DNA from: Nitrososphaerota archaeon | GTDB lineage: Archaea > Thermoproteota > Nitrososphaeria > Nitrososphaerales > Nitrosopumilaceae | Assembly: GCA_028867395.1 (NCBI GenBank) | Contig: JAGWGO010000004.1 | Span: 1-22,022, forward strand | Direction of reading: 5' to 3' | DNA length: 22,022 nucleotides | In this document: positions 13,901 through 21,584 of the stretch, in pieces | Layout of the letters: every line of letters begins with the position of its first letter | Position numbering within the stretch: the first letter of the stretch is position 1 | The notes under the pieces: model-generated | Databases searched by the model: none | What the model was told of the DNA's origin: nothing | Seen by the model: the letters and a program-made list of their open reading frames with translations, nothing else | Made by a program: the position numbers and the translations under genes

Positions 13901-13980
13901 CTACAAGTACTTCTAAAAAATTCTAATTAAAGGTTCGATTTTGCTCAGGAATATAATATCTTAGTTCTGTTATCTGATTT

Positions 13981-14409
13981 CTAAATGGCTGTAATGTGAC
14001 TTGCTATGTAAAACCTGACCAACTCATTTGCTCTTTTATACTGATGTTCGTAAGTTCCTATTTTTGCATAATAGATGTCATCTAAAATACTCTTTTCCTC
14101 CTTTGTTATCTTCTTGCCTAACAAATAATCGTAATTTGGACCATCATAAAATATTGTGTTGGCAAAGCCAAAGACTATGTCCAAGAAGAGGTTATCTCGC
14201 TGTATGATATTAGTATTATTTAGACGACCTGCTTCTCCAATGATACAATGCTTACTATTTTCCTGCCTTAGTGTATCTCTATCTACAGAGAATTTAATTC
14301 TGGATTTTTGTAATGGAGATAAATGATTCCACAACCAATCTATCTTGTTTAGATATTCTAACTCATGTACATCTACCAGATGGCTATTGTCCTTCCATGA
14401 CATTGCCAT
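13981..14409 (-). CDS. Unrecognised soluble protein
   Basis: The 142-residue protein is largely helical. Recognisable features are only compositional: WLWNHLSPLQKSRIKFS, a segment FLDIVFGFANTIFYDGPNYD and a charged stretch KKITKEEKSILDDIYYAK. One cysteine and no metal cluster are present. The start is ATG 14409 or the ATG two codons later (14403); a TATA-like TAAATTTATG on the minus strand (about 14428-14437) fits either. No family or function recognised. Confidence 0.6.
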   Translation of the reverse strand: MAMSWKDNSHLVDVHELEYLNKIDWLWNHLSPLQKSRIKFSVDRDTLRQENSKHCIIGEAGRLNNTNIIQRDNLFLDIVFGFANTIFYDGPNYDYLLGKKITKEEKSILDDIYYAKIGTYEHQYKRANELVRFYIASHITAI

Positions 14410-14472
14410 GTACTGTATAGGCAGAGCATAAATTTAAGAATTAAACAACTACTGATTCTATTCCGAGGATCC

Positions 14473-15021
14473 CTATATCGTCAGGAGATATTTGAAAAGG
14501 TACAGAACGCCTGTGGCTCCTATGAAAAATACCATTGGTTTCCAAGCCAAGACTGGAAAACTTGGAGTCTTGAGCTGAACCTTGTAATTATCCACAACTG
14601 CCTTGACATACTTTCTAATTCTTTCATTCCAAATTTTGTACTCTATTTGGTGTTTTTTGAGCATAGATTCAACTTCGTATAAAACCGGTGTTCGCTGACA
14701 AAAGAGATGCTGTAAATAGTCTCTCGAGACCTCAACTTCTGCCTGTATGGCAACTAAACCCTTTTTCATCTCAAGAAGTCGTACGTGCATCTCCCATGGT
14801 TTTTTCAATTTCAGTGATAAGCCATGACCGATCTGAGTTGTCTGCTTGTGTTCAAACTTGACATGTGTGAAGCCCTCATGTGCAAAGATCTTTAACATCT
14901 CATCTACGCTCTTCCTTACAACAATGGTCAGTTGTTCTACCCCATTTGTGTCCACTTTGACCATTTCCTTCATTCCATCTAGAAGGGATATTGTCTTTGG
15001 ATAGCGGGTGAGGAATTCCAT
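14473..15021 (-). CDS. Tail-anchored membrane protein of unknown function
   Basis: The 182-residue protein has a soluble N-terminal part and a single hydrophobic C-terminal helix (about residues 162-181: PMVFFIGATGVLYLFKYLL). This points to tail anchoring with the bulk in the cytoplasm. Residues 25-95 have an alternating alpha/beta pattern (QLTIVVRKSVDEMLKIFAHE, GLVAIQAEVEVSRDY), like a small ferredoxin-like fold, but I cannot name a family. The start ATG 15021 is supported by a TATA-like GTTTTAATAG centred near 15047. It lies 41 bp downstream of cofE on the same strand but seems to have its own promoter. Confidence 0.65.
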   Translation of the reverse strand: MEFLTRYPKTISLLDGMKEMVKVDTNGVEQLTIVVRKSVDEMLKIFAHEGFTHVKFEHKQTTQIGHGLSLKLKKPWEMHVRLLEMKKGLVAIQAEVEVSRDYLQHLFCQRTPVLYEVESMLKKHQIEYKIWNERIRKYVKAVVDNYKVQLKTPSFPVLAWKPMVFFIGATGVLYLFKYLLTI

Positions 15022-15062
15022 GATCTGGCGTCAAATTGAGCTCTATTAAAACTATAGTTGTA

Positions 15063-15833
15063 TCACATTCTCGTTCCTAGTCCACGAACATATACACACT
15101 GATCATGAGATATGGCCATCTCATCTTCTTGAATCTGCCTATCTGTGAGCGTCGCACCAGAATCTCGTATGAGAGCGGCAGGAATAGCCTCAGCGCCCTC
15201 TCCCATCTTGAGATTTGCAATTGACGCTAAATTGTCCGCAACAGCTTGCAATGTCACCTTGAGCGGATTCCCGTACAGATCTGTATGACCTCTACGATCT
15301 GATAATGGCTCAATTCCAGCGCACGCTATTGCAACTCCTACAGTACCAGTTCTTGCTGGCATCAATCTACTGTCTACTATGATAATCCCCACATGAACTT
15401 GGTAGGTGAGGAGAAATTTGCGCTTGAGTTGTTCTGCCACCTTGTAAGGATCATTAGGATACAAAATCACAGATCCATTTTTTGCATTGGATTTGTCGAT
15501 GCCTGCATTTGGAGCCATGATATGATCAGACGATGTTATGACAAATCCTGGAACTCCGCCAAAGATAAGGTCAGATTCTCTAAGTATTATTTCAGCTATC
15601 TTTGGTTTGATATGAAACTTTGATGCAATTTTTTGAGCCTCAGAAGATGGCAAAACCTTGTCATATTCTACAATTCTCCCCTGTGAATTTGCGACATACT
15701 TGCTGGATACCACAATCACATCTCCTGTCTCTGGTCTTATTTTGTTGCCATCAAGATCTGACTTTAAACTTTCAAACAGATCAAATCTCTCAGTCTTTGG
15801 ATTTGATTTTATTGGGAAAACTGAAAGAGCCAT
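15063..15833 (-). CDS. cofE: Coenzyme F420-0:L-glutamate ligase CofE
   Basis: The 256-residue GTP-dependent ligase adds gamma-linked glutamates to coenzyme F420-0. Family hallmarks are present in order: the N-terminal GDVIVVSSKYVANSQGR, LRESDLIFGGVPGFVITSSD followed by HIMAPNAGIDKSN, ILYPNDPYKVAEQLK, the metal- and GTP-site region VDSRLMPARTGTVGVAIACA, and the end QEDEMAISHDQCVYVRGLG. The length is close to that of archaeal CofE (about 250). The start ATG 15833 has a TATA-like AAATAATAAA on the minus strand centred 23-27 bp upstream (15851-15860). No other cof gene is near. Its presence shows that the organism makes F420, as Thaumarchaeota generally do. Confidence 0.94.
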   Translation of the reverse strand: MALSVFPIKSNPKTERFDLFESLKSDLDGNKIRPETGDVIVVSSKYVANSQGRIVEYDKVLPSSEAQKIASKFHIKPKIAEIILRESDLIFGGVPGFVITSSDHIMAPNAGIDKSNAKNGSVILYPNDPYKVAEQLKRKFLLTYQVHVGIIIVDSRLMPARTGTVGVAIACAGIEPLSDRRGHTDLYGNPLKVTLQAVADNLASIANLKMGEGAEAIPAALIRDSGATLTDRQIQEDEMAISHDQCVYVRGLGTRM

Positions 15834-15880
15834 AGTAATTCATAACCGCATTTATTATTTAGCGTTCTGGGAACAATCGC

Positions 15881-16510
15881 TCATTTTGACAAATCTGCTG
15901 TTTGTTTTGAACGAGTCCTTCTTTTTATCAGGAAGGCAACTAATGCGCCAACAACTACTATCAGTATTCCATCCACCAAGAGATGCCAATCTATTGTGTT
16001 TGACGTCTCTGTATTTACCGCTGGAGGATTATTTTCAGAGGTTGTGTTCAAGGATGTCTGGTTTGTTTCTTGTGGTTGTCCCTGCATTACATAAAGTGGA
16101 AATGTCACTGCATCAAGTGACGTCGAGGTGGACTTTGAGATATCCGTATCATTTAGGTCAATCTCGATTTGGTATTTTCCGGGGTTGTCAAACTGGTATG
16201 GTATTCCTACCTTTCCTGCTATTGTTGAACCGCCAGGAAGCACAAAGACCGGACCTGTCTCATTTCTTATGATCATCTTATAGTAAATGTCTGCCCTAGG
16301 TGCTTTACTCTGTGGGTCGAGAAACTCGAGTAGAATTATGGTGGGCTGACCTGAGACAGGATTTGCAGGAGAAGTTGAGAGATCTACATATGCAAGTCCC
16401 TTACTTGAAAGTCTAATCTGAGGAGCTGATTCTTCTTGTGCAAAAACAGTACATTGCAGCATTGAGGCAAACACGATAAAAGCTAACAATTTTAAAAGTC
16501 TAGAAACCAA
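15881..16510 (-). CDS. Secreted, C-terminally membrane-anchored protein
   Basis: The 209-residue protein has a signal peptide at about residues 1-25 (MVSRLLKLLAFIVFASMLQC, TVFAQ), an extracellular domain of about 150 residues with strand-rich Ig-like character (VDLSTSPANPVSGQPTIILL, NPGKYQIEIDLNDTD), a Ser/Thr/Asn-rich linker likely to be glycosylated, and a transmembrane helix at 177-196 followed by KRRTRSK. It is therefore a surface protein with its ends arranged like S-layer-associated proteins of this group. The start is uncertain: TTG 16510 gives a good charged N-region, but the only TATA-like sequence (16511-16520) would place transcription near TTG 16489, giving a shorter N-terminus. 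Ligand or partner unknown. Confidence 0.7.
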   Translation of the reverse strand: MVSRLLKLLAFIVFASMLQCTVFAQEESAPQIRLSSKGLAYVDLSTSPANPVSGQPTIILLEFLDPQSKAPRADIYYKMIIRNETGPVFVLPGGSTIAGKVGIPYQFDNPGKYQIEIDLNDTDISKSTSTSLDAVTFPLYVMQGQPQETNQTSLNTTSENNPPAVNTETSNTIDWHLLVDGILIVVVGALVAFLIKRRTRSKQTADLSK

Positions 16511-16570
16511 TTATTTTTAAACGGCTATCAATGGAATGTAAAGGTTTGGGGCGGTACATTTCTGCAAACG

Positions 16571-16579
16571 TTTTAATTT
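16571..16579 (+). promoter_or_regulatory. TATA box of the first dehydratase operon
   Basis: TTTTAATTT is centred about 27 bp before TTG 16602, which favours that start over the adjoining TTG at 16599. Confidence 0.5.
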
Positions 16580-16601
16580 CTAAATCATATCATTTCATTT
16601 G

Positions 16602-17873
16602 TTGAATATTACTGAAAAGATCCTAGCCAATGCATCAGGAAAGAACAGGGTTTCACCAGATGATGTTGTGTTTGCAAATGTGGACAAAGTAATGGTGCAT
16701 GATGTGTCAGGACCAGGCGTAATTGCGGTATTTGAAAAATTAAAGAAAAGCGGAATGAAAATTGAGAAACTCTACAATCCAGAAAAAGTGTGGGTGGCAG
16801 AGGATCACTTTGTACCCGCAGCAGACAAAATATCTGCCCAAAACGTGGTATTATTAACGCAGTTTGTAAAAGACTATGGGATAAGAAAGCATTTCAAATA
16901 TGGTATGGGTCAATATGGAATATGTCATACACTATCTCATGAAGAGGCCATGGTTCTACCAGGAGAGGTTTATGTTGGCGGAGACTCGCACACAAATACT
17001 ACTGGGGCACTTGGAGCATTTGCTGCAGGGCTTGGCCATACTGATGTAGCATATGTTTTGTTAAACGGCAAGATCTGGTTCAAAGTCCCTGAAACACTAT
17101 ACTTTAAGCTAAATGGAAAAATGCCTGATTATGTAATGGCAAAAGATTTCATATTGAGGATAATCGGAGACATTGGAACAGACGGTGCTGCATACAAGAC
17201 AATGCAATTTGGAGGAGGTGGCATCTCTGAAATGTCAATTGAGGAAAGATTGACTCTAACCAACATGACTACAGAAGCGGGAGCAAAAAGCGGAATAATT
17301 GAAACGGATCAAAAGATACGAGACTATCTAGCGCAACGAGGTGCTACAAACTACAAGGAAGTTCGCGGAGACCAAGATGCACAATATGCCAAAGTCTATG
17401 AATATGAGGCATCTGAACTCGAACCCATTGTAGCCAAGCCCTTTTCACCCGAGAACGTGACCGTGGCACGTGATCTATCGTCTACTACTCTTGACAAGGC
17501 ATACATAGGATCATGTACAGGTGCAAAACTTGATGACCTCAGGGCAGCAGCAAAAATTCTCAAGGGAAGAACGGTGAAGATTAGAACAGAGGTGCTTCCT
17601 GCTGCAATATCCATCTTTAGAAAGGCGATGGATGAAGGTCTAGTGAAAATTTTCATGGATGCCGGAGCGATGGTAGGCCCTCCAACATGCGGTGCCTGTT
17701 GTGGAGCACACATGGGCGTCTTAGCAAAAGACGAAGTATGCATAAGCACCACAAACCGAAATTTTCCTGGCAGAATGGGTCATGTTGATTCAAAAACTTA
17801 CCTTGCTTCTCCCCTTGTTGCAGCTGCATCTGCAGTAACAGGAAAGATAACTGACCCGAGAGATCTCAAATGA
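16602..17873 (+). CDS. 3-isopropylmalate dehydratase/homoaconitase-type large subunit
   Basis: The 423-residue aconitase-superfamily large subunit matches the size and style of archaeal LeuC, HacA and LysT. The [4Fe-4S] ligands are intact: C305 (GSCTGAK), C363 and C366 (PTCGACCGAH). Other hallmarks are VYVGGDSHTNTTGALGAFAA and STTNRNFPGRMGH. The reaction is hydration/dehydration of a 2- or 3-hydroxy acid: isopropylmalate for leucine, or homocitrate/homoisocitrate for lysine. A bacterial-type LeuCD pair lies next door, so I infer that this pair may serve another substrate, such as homoaconitate in LysW-type lysine synthesis, but sequence alone does not decide. The start is TTG 16602. The stop overlaps the small-subunit ATG (ATGA). 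Confidence 0.88.
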   Translation: MNITEKILANASGKNRVSPDDVVFANVDKVMVHDVSGPGVIAVFEKLKKSGMKIEKLYNPEKVWVAEDHFVPAADKISAQNVVLLTQFVKDYGIRKHFKYGMGQYGICHTLSHEEAMVLPGEVYVGGDSHTNTTGALGAFAAGLGHTDVAYVLLNGKIWFKVPETLYFKLNGKMPDYVMAKDFILRIIGDIGTDGAAYKTMQFGGGGISEMSIEERLTLTNMTTEAGAKSGIIETDQKIRDYLAQRGATNYKEVRGDQDAQYAKVYEYEASELEPIVAKPFSPENVTVARDLSSTTLDKAYIGSCTGAKLDDLRAAAKILKGRTVKIRTEVLPAAISIFRKAMDEGLVKIFMDAGAMVGPPTCGACCGAHMGVLAKDEVCISTTNRNFPGRMGHVDSKTYLASPLVAAASAVTGKITDPRDLK

Positions 17874-18352
17874 AAGGCTCTGTAATAAAATATGAAAGAG
17901 ATAACATCGATACAGATGTGATTCTTCCTGGACCGTATCTAAAAATTCATGACTACAACGAGCTTGCAAAACACGCCATGGAAGGAATTGACAAGGATTT
18001 TCACAAAAAAGTAAAACCGGGCGATTTCATAGTTGCAGGTAGAAACTTTGGCTGCGGCTCTTCAAGAGAACATGCTCCAATTGCACTTGCCTACTCGGGA
18101 ATCAAGGCAGTTGTGGCAATCTCATTTGCTAGAATATTTTACAGAAATGCAGTAGACGGAGCGTTCTTGCTACCAATAGAGGTGGATGAGGATACTTACA
18201 AGGATATATCAGAAGCAGACCAGCTTGAGATTGAGACATCTAAAAACGAAATAAGAAACCTAACAAAAAACAAGACCTACACGATGAAACCATTTCCTGA
18301 ATTGATAGGGAAAATAATTGCAGCAGGTGGACTGTTCAACTACAAGCCTTAG
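17870..18352 (+). CDS. 3-isopropylmalate dehydratase/homoaconitase-type small subunit
   Basis: The 160-residue swivel-domain subunit partners with the preceding large subunit. Family motifs are NIDTDVILPGPYL, NFGCGSSREHAP and ISFARIFYRNAVDGAFLLPIE. The length matches archaeal LeuD, HacB and LysU (about 160-170) rather than bacterial LeuD (about 200). The substrate-selecting loop after PGPYL reads KIHDYNELA, so the tetrapeptide is YLKI. This is not the YLRT form I associate with methanogen homoaconitase, so specificity stays open. Translation is coupled to the large subunit by a 4-nt overlap. Confidence 0.88.
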   Translation: MKGSVIKYERDNIDTDVILPGPYLKIHDYNELAKHAMEGIDKDFHKKVKPGDFIVAGRNFGCGSSREHAPIALAYSGIKAVVAISFARIFYRNAVDGAFLLPIEVDEDTYKDISEADQLEIETSKNEIRNLTKNKTYTMKPFPELIGKIIAAGGLFNYKP

Positions 18353-18384
18353 AAACGAGTAACCTGACAAATTGTTTGTTATAC

Positions 18385-18393
18385 CATTATATC
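18385..18393 (+). promoter_or_regulatory. TATA box of leuCD
   Basis: CATTATATC is centred 27-28 bp before ATG 18417. A Shine-Dalgarno-like AGGTGA (18404-18409) also lies 7 nt before the ATG, so the gene may be read either leaderless or within a longer transcript from the upstream pair. Confidence 0.5.
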
Positions 18394-18416
18394 TCCGATC
18401 TGAAGGTGAATAATAG

Positions 18417-19832
18417 ATGTCAAAAACCTTGTTTGAAAAAATTTGGGATTCGCACGTTGTAATAGATGAAGGGAATGGCCGTTCTCTCTTGTATGTGGAC
18501 CGACACCTAGTGCACGAGGTAACCTCGCCTCAAGCTTTTGATGGCTTGAGAATGAGTAAGAGAAAAGTACGACGGACAGATCTCACTTTTGCTACAATGG
18601 ATCATAATGTACCGACAAGTAACAGGTCGCTTCCCATAATAGACCAAACCTCTGCAACGCAAGTGAAGGCACTGGAGAGAAACTGTAAAGAATTTGGAAT
18701 CGAACTTTTTGATATCAATAGTCCAGATCAAGGAATAGTCCATGTTATTGGACCAGAACTTGGAATAACTTTGCCTGGCGCCACAATAGTTTGTGGAGAT
18801 AGTCACACTTCGACACACGGTGCCTTTGGGGCCCTTGCGTTTGGTATTGGTACAAGCGATGTAGAACATGTATTGGCAACCCAGTGTATATGGATGGAAA
18901 AGCCAAAGACCTTTGAAATTAGAGTGGAGGGAAAGAGAAAGAACCCTCATGCGATAACCGCCAAAGATATCATGCTCTCAATAATAAAGAAATTAGGTAC
19001 CGCTGGGGGAACTGGTACCACATTTGAGTATAGGGGAGAAGCAATCTCTGAACTAAGCATGGAACAGAGAATGACAATATGCAATATGTCAATTGAGGGA
19101 GGTGCAAGAGCAGGTCTTATTGCGCCTGATGAAAAAACATTTGATTATCTGCGAGGAAGAAGGTACGTTCCAGACAATTATGACAAGTTAGTAGAATATT
19201 GGAGGGAAAATCTAAAGACCGATAATAACGCAAGATTTGACAAGATCTTTACACTACACGTAGACGATATCTCACCTCAAGTAAGCTGGGGAACAAACCC
19301 GGCAATGACCATAGATGTTACAGATAAGGTTCCTTTCCCAAAAGAATATGCAAAAGGTAACCCTGAGGAAGAAAAGGCGGCAGCCAAGGCATTGCAATAC
19401 ATGGGACTAAAACCAGGAACTTTGATTACAGAAATTGAGGTAGATCGAGTCTTCATAGGTTCTTGTACAAATTCAAGGTTGGAAGACTTGACTGAGGCAG
19501 CAAAGGTTGTCAAGGGACAGAAAGTTTCGTCAAAGGTGCGGGCAATGATTGTGCCAGGGTCTCAACATGTAAAAAAACAGGCAGAAGAGTTGGGTCTTGA
19601 CAAGATCTTCAAAGATGCAGGTTTTGAGTGGCGAGAATCTGGATGTAGCATGTGCCTTGGAATGAATCCTGATATTTTAGCTGCAGGGGAGAGATGTGCC
19701 AGCACCTCTAATCGTAACTTTGAAGGTAGACAGGGCTCAGGAGGCAGAACACACTTGGTCAGTCCAGTCATGGCAGCTGCTGCTGCAATCAAAGGACATT
19801 TTGTTGACGTACGGGAAATGGATCTGAACTAG
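18417..19832 (+). CDS. leuC: 3-isopropylmalate dehydratase large subunit, bacterial type
   Basis: The 471-residue protein has the length and motif set of bacterial LeuC (about 466): the N-terminal TLFEKIWDSHVV, VCGDSHTSTHGAFGALAFGI, and cluster ligands C350 (GSCTNSRLEDL), C410 and C413 (GCSMCLGMNPD), then STSNRNFEGRQG. With LeuD it isomerises 2-isopropylmalate to 3-isopropylmalate in leucine synthesis. It is clearly distinct in length and motifs from the 423-residue paralogue just upstream, so the two pairs are not a recent tandem duplication. leuD follows after 3 bp. Confidence 0.94.
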   Translation: MSKTLFEKIWDSHVVIDEGNGRSLLYVDRHLVHEVTSPQAFDGLRMSKRKVRRTDLTFATMDHNVPTSNRSLPIIDQTSATQVKALERNCKEFGIELFDINSPDQGIVHVIGPELGITLPGATIVCGDSHTSTHGAFGALAFGIGTSDVEHVLATQCIWMEKPKTFEIRVEGKRKNPHAITAKDIMLSIIKKLGTAGGTGTTFEYRGEAISELSMEQRMTICNMSIEGGARAGLIAPDEKTFDYLRGRRYVPDNYDKLVEYWRENLKTDNNARFDKIFTLHVDDISPQVSWGTNPAMTIDVTDKVPFPKEYAKGNPEEEKAAAKALQYMGLKPGTLITEIEVDRVFIGSCTNSRLEDLTEAAKVVKGQKVSSKVRAMIVPGSQHVKKQAEELGLDKIFKDAGFEWRESGCSMCLGMNPDILAAGERCASTSNRNFEGRQGSGGRTHLVSPVMAAAAAIKGHFVDVREMDLN

Positions 19833-19835
19833 AAT

Positions 19836-20426
19836 ATGGAGCCCTTTACAAAAATTCGGAGTATTGCTACTCCGCTAGACAAGGTTAATGTTGACACGGA
19901 TCAGATTGTTCCCAAACAATTCCTAAAACTTATTCAAAAGACAGGTTTTGGCCAATATCTCTTCTATGACTGGAGATATGAGAGAGATGGGAAACCACGT
20001 ATGGATTTTGTCTTAAACGATCCTAAATACAAAGGCTCGAAGATACTGCTAACAAGAAACAATTTTGGGTGCGGTTCAAGTAGAGAACATGCTGCCTGGG
20101 CAATTCTGGATTTTGGATTTAGAGTGGTTATCTCTACCTCGTTTGCGGACATTTTCTATAATAATTGCTTCAAAAATGGCATACTTCCAATAACAGTAGG
20201 TGAAAACTCATTGCAGAAATTATTTGAAAGCAAATCTGAAATTGAGGTAGATTTGGAAAAACAAACCATAAAAAGTTCTGATACTATTGTGTCTTTTCAT
20301 ATAGAGCCACATTGGAAGAGGATACTTCTTGAAGGTCTTGATGATATAGCGGTCACGCTAAAATATGACGAGGCAATCTCAAAGTACGAGAACTCTCACA
20401 AAATATCCGATCCTAAATCTTTTTAA
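19836..20426 (+). CDS. leuD: 3-isopropylmalate dehydratase small subunit, bacterial type
   Basis: The 196-residue protein matches bacterial LeuD in length and sequence: IATPLDKVNVDTDQIVPKQF, FGQYLFYDWRY, NNFGCGSSREHAAWAILDFG and STSFADIFYNNCFKNGILPI. It is the partner of the leuC gene 3 bp upstream. Its last 14 nt overlap the 3' end of the convergent nucleotidyltransferase gene. Together the pair provides leucine-pathway isomerase activity with good certainty. Confidence 0.94.
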   Translation: MEPFTKIRSIATPLDKVNVDTDQIVPKQFLKLIQKTGFGQYLFYDWRYERDGKPRMDFVLNDPKYKGSKILLTRNNFGCGSSREHAAWAILDFGFRVVISTSFADIFYNNCFKNGILPITVGENSLQKLFESKSEIEVDLEKQTIKSSDTIVSFHIEPHWKRILLEGLDDIAVTLKYDEAISKYENSHKISDPKSF

Positions 20427-21138
20427 TTATTTCATCTACCACGTCTTTCTCTCTTTCAACACGACTTGGCGAGTCAACGTCTATCCATGGGTGCTTACCG
20501 ATGTCATAAGAGCTGATTTTGCCTTCTTTGGAAAGCGGTTGTAGGATGTCATATGACAGATTCATTTGTTTTCTGGTCTTTTTTTGTTTTATGATTCTCA
20601 GTATTTTTGAATCAAGTACATAGATACCTAAGCACTCGGCCATTTCGAGCTTTATGATTGGCTTTTCCTTGAACTCAACTATGATTCCGTCCTTGACTAC
20701 TGCGTAACCAGTCTCTTCCTTTCTGTACTTTCTAGTGGCTATGGTTGCCAGGATGTTTTTTTTCTTGTGGTATTGATACATGTCATTGACATCAAGGGGT
20801 GTCAAGTTATCTACAAACCAGAGCAGGAATTCAGACTCGCTTCTCATTATCTTCTTGAGATGCATAAGATCCCCCCCAGTTCCGCTCTGTGAATCTTGGA
20901 TGAACCTAAGCGGTTTTTTTATATCTCTCTGATTTTCAAAAAATCTCTCAATTTGCTTGCCTAGGCCCTTGAAGTCTGCAAGTATGATTACCTCATCAAT
21001 TATCTTAAACGAGGAAAGATGTCTGACTATATGGGAAATAAGGGGCATTCCATGAATTGGTATCATTGCTTTTGGAATATAGTCAGTAAATGGTCTTCCG
21101 CGCGTTCCACGCCCACCGGCCAGAACTACAGCTTTCAA
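20413..21138 (-). CDS. Sugar-phosphate nucleotidyltransferase
   Basis: The 241-residue protein of the NTP_transferase family makes NDP-sugars from a sugar-1-phosphate. The signature at the start is VVLAGGRGTRGRPFTDYIPK, with the catalytic Arg and Lys. It continues with MIPIHGMPLISHIV, then IQDSQSGTGGDL and FLLWFVDNLTPLD (the metal-binding Asp region), and ends with a conserved-type HPWIDVDSPS. The length fits a catalytic domain without the C-terminal left-handed helix repeats, so an acetyl- or uridylyltransferase fusion is excluded. Likely products feed cell-surface glycans or S-layer glycosylation; the sugar is not determined. It starts 2 bp after rps9 on the same strand, so it is probably in the ribosomal transcript. 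Confidence 0.88.
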   Translation of the reverse strand: MKAVVLAGGRGTRGRPFTDYIPKAMIPIHGMPLISHIVRHLSSFKIIDEVIILADFKGLGKQIERFFENQRDIKKPLRFIQDSQSGTGGDLMHLKKIMRSESEFLLWFVDNLTPLDVNDMYQYHKKKNILATIATRKYRKEETGYAVVKDGIIVEFKEKPIIKLEMAECLGIYVLDSKILRIIKQKKTRKQMNLSYDILQPLSKEGKISSYDIGKHPWIDVDSPSRVEREKDVVDEIIKKI

Positions 21139-21140
21139 AG

Positions 21141-21584
21141 CTATCGGTAAGACTTTTGCTTTCTTCTTCTGGCGCCAGGTCCGCCAAATTTCTTTGGTTC
21201 TTTTCTCCTGTCGTCGCCGCTAAGTAAGTGCTTATCGTATTCTGCAAGTTTCTTTTTTAGATCTTCTCGAACTGATCTTGTAAAAGGATGATCTTTTGGT
21301 TCTTTCCTTGTTTTTGTCCACCCTGTCAAAGCTCTTGATATCGCAACAGCGCTGGCATATGATTGACCCATGTATCCTCCTCCGCGCACCTTTACTGCAA
21401 GGTCTACCTTGTTTCGTAGATCGCCTGTAATCTCAAGAGGCGCAAGTATGACTTCTCTTGCAATCTCTTGTTGAATCATTTCTACTGGTACATTGTTGAT
21501 TCTAACCCTACCTGCTCCCTTTGAAATGAAAGCGTGAGCACGTGCCGCCTTTCTTGATGCATAATAACTTTCAATCTTTGCCAT
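21141..21584 (-). CDS. rps9: Ribosomal protein uS9
   Basis: The 147-residue 30S subunit protein has the S9 hallmarks ESYYASRKAARAHAF, GAGRVRINNVPVEM, VRGGGYMGQSYASAVAISRA and the basic C-terminal tail (GARRRKQKSYR) that reaches the P-site tRNA. Its ATG overlaps the rpl13 stop (TAATG). The order rpl13-rps9 is conserved in archaea and eukaryote-like lineages. Length and motifs are normal. Confidence 0.97.
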   Translation of the reverse strand: MAKIESYYASRKAARAHAFISKGAGRVRINNVPVEMIQQEIAREVILAPLEITGDLRNKVDLAVKVRGGGYMGQSYASAVAISRALTGWTKTRKEPKDHPFTRSVREDLKKKLAEYDKHLLSGDDRRKEPKKFGGPGARRRKQKSYR

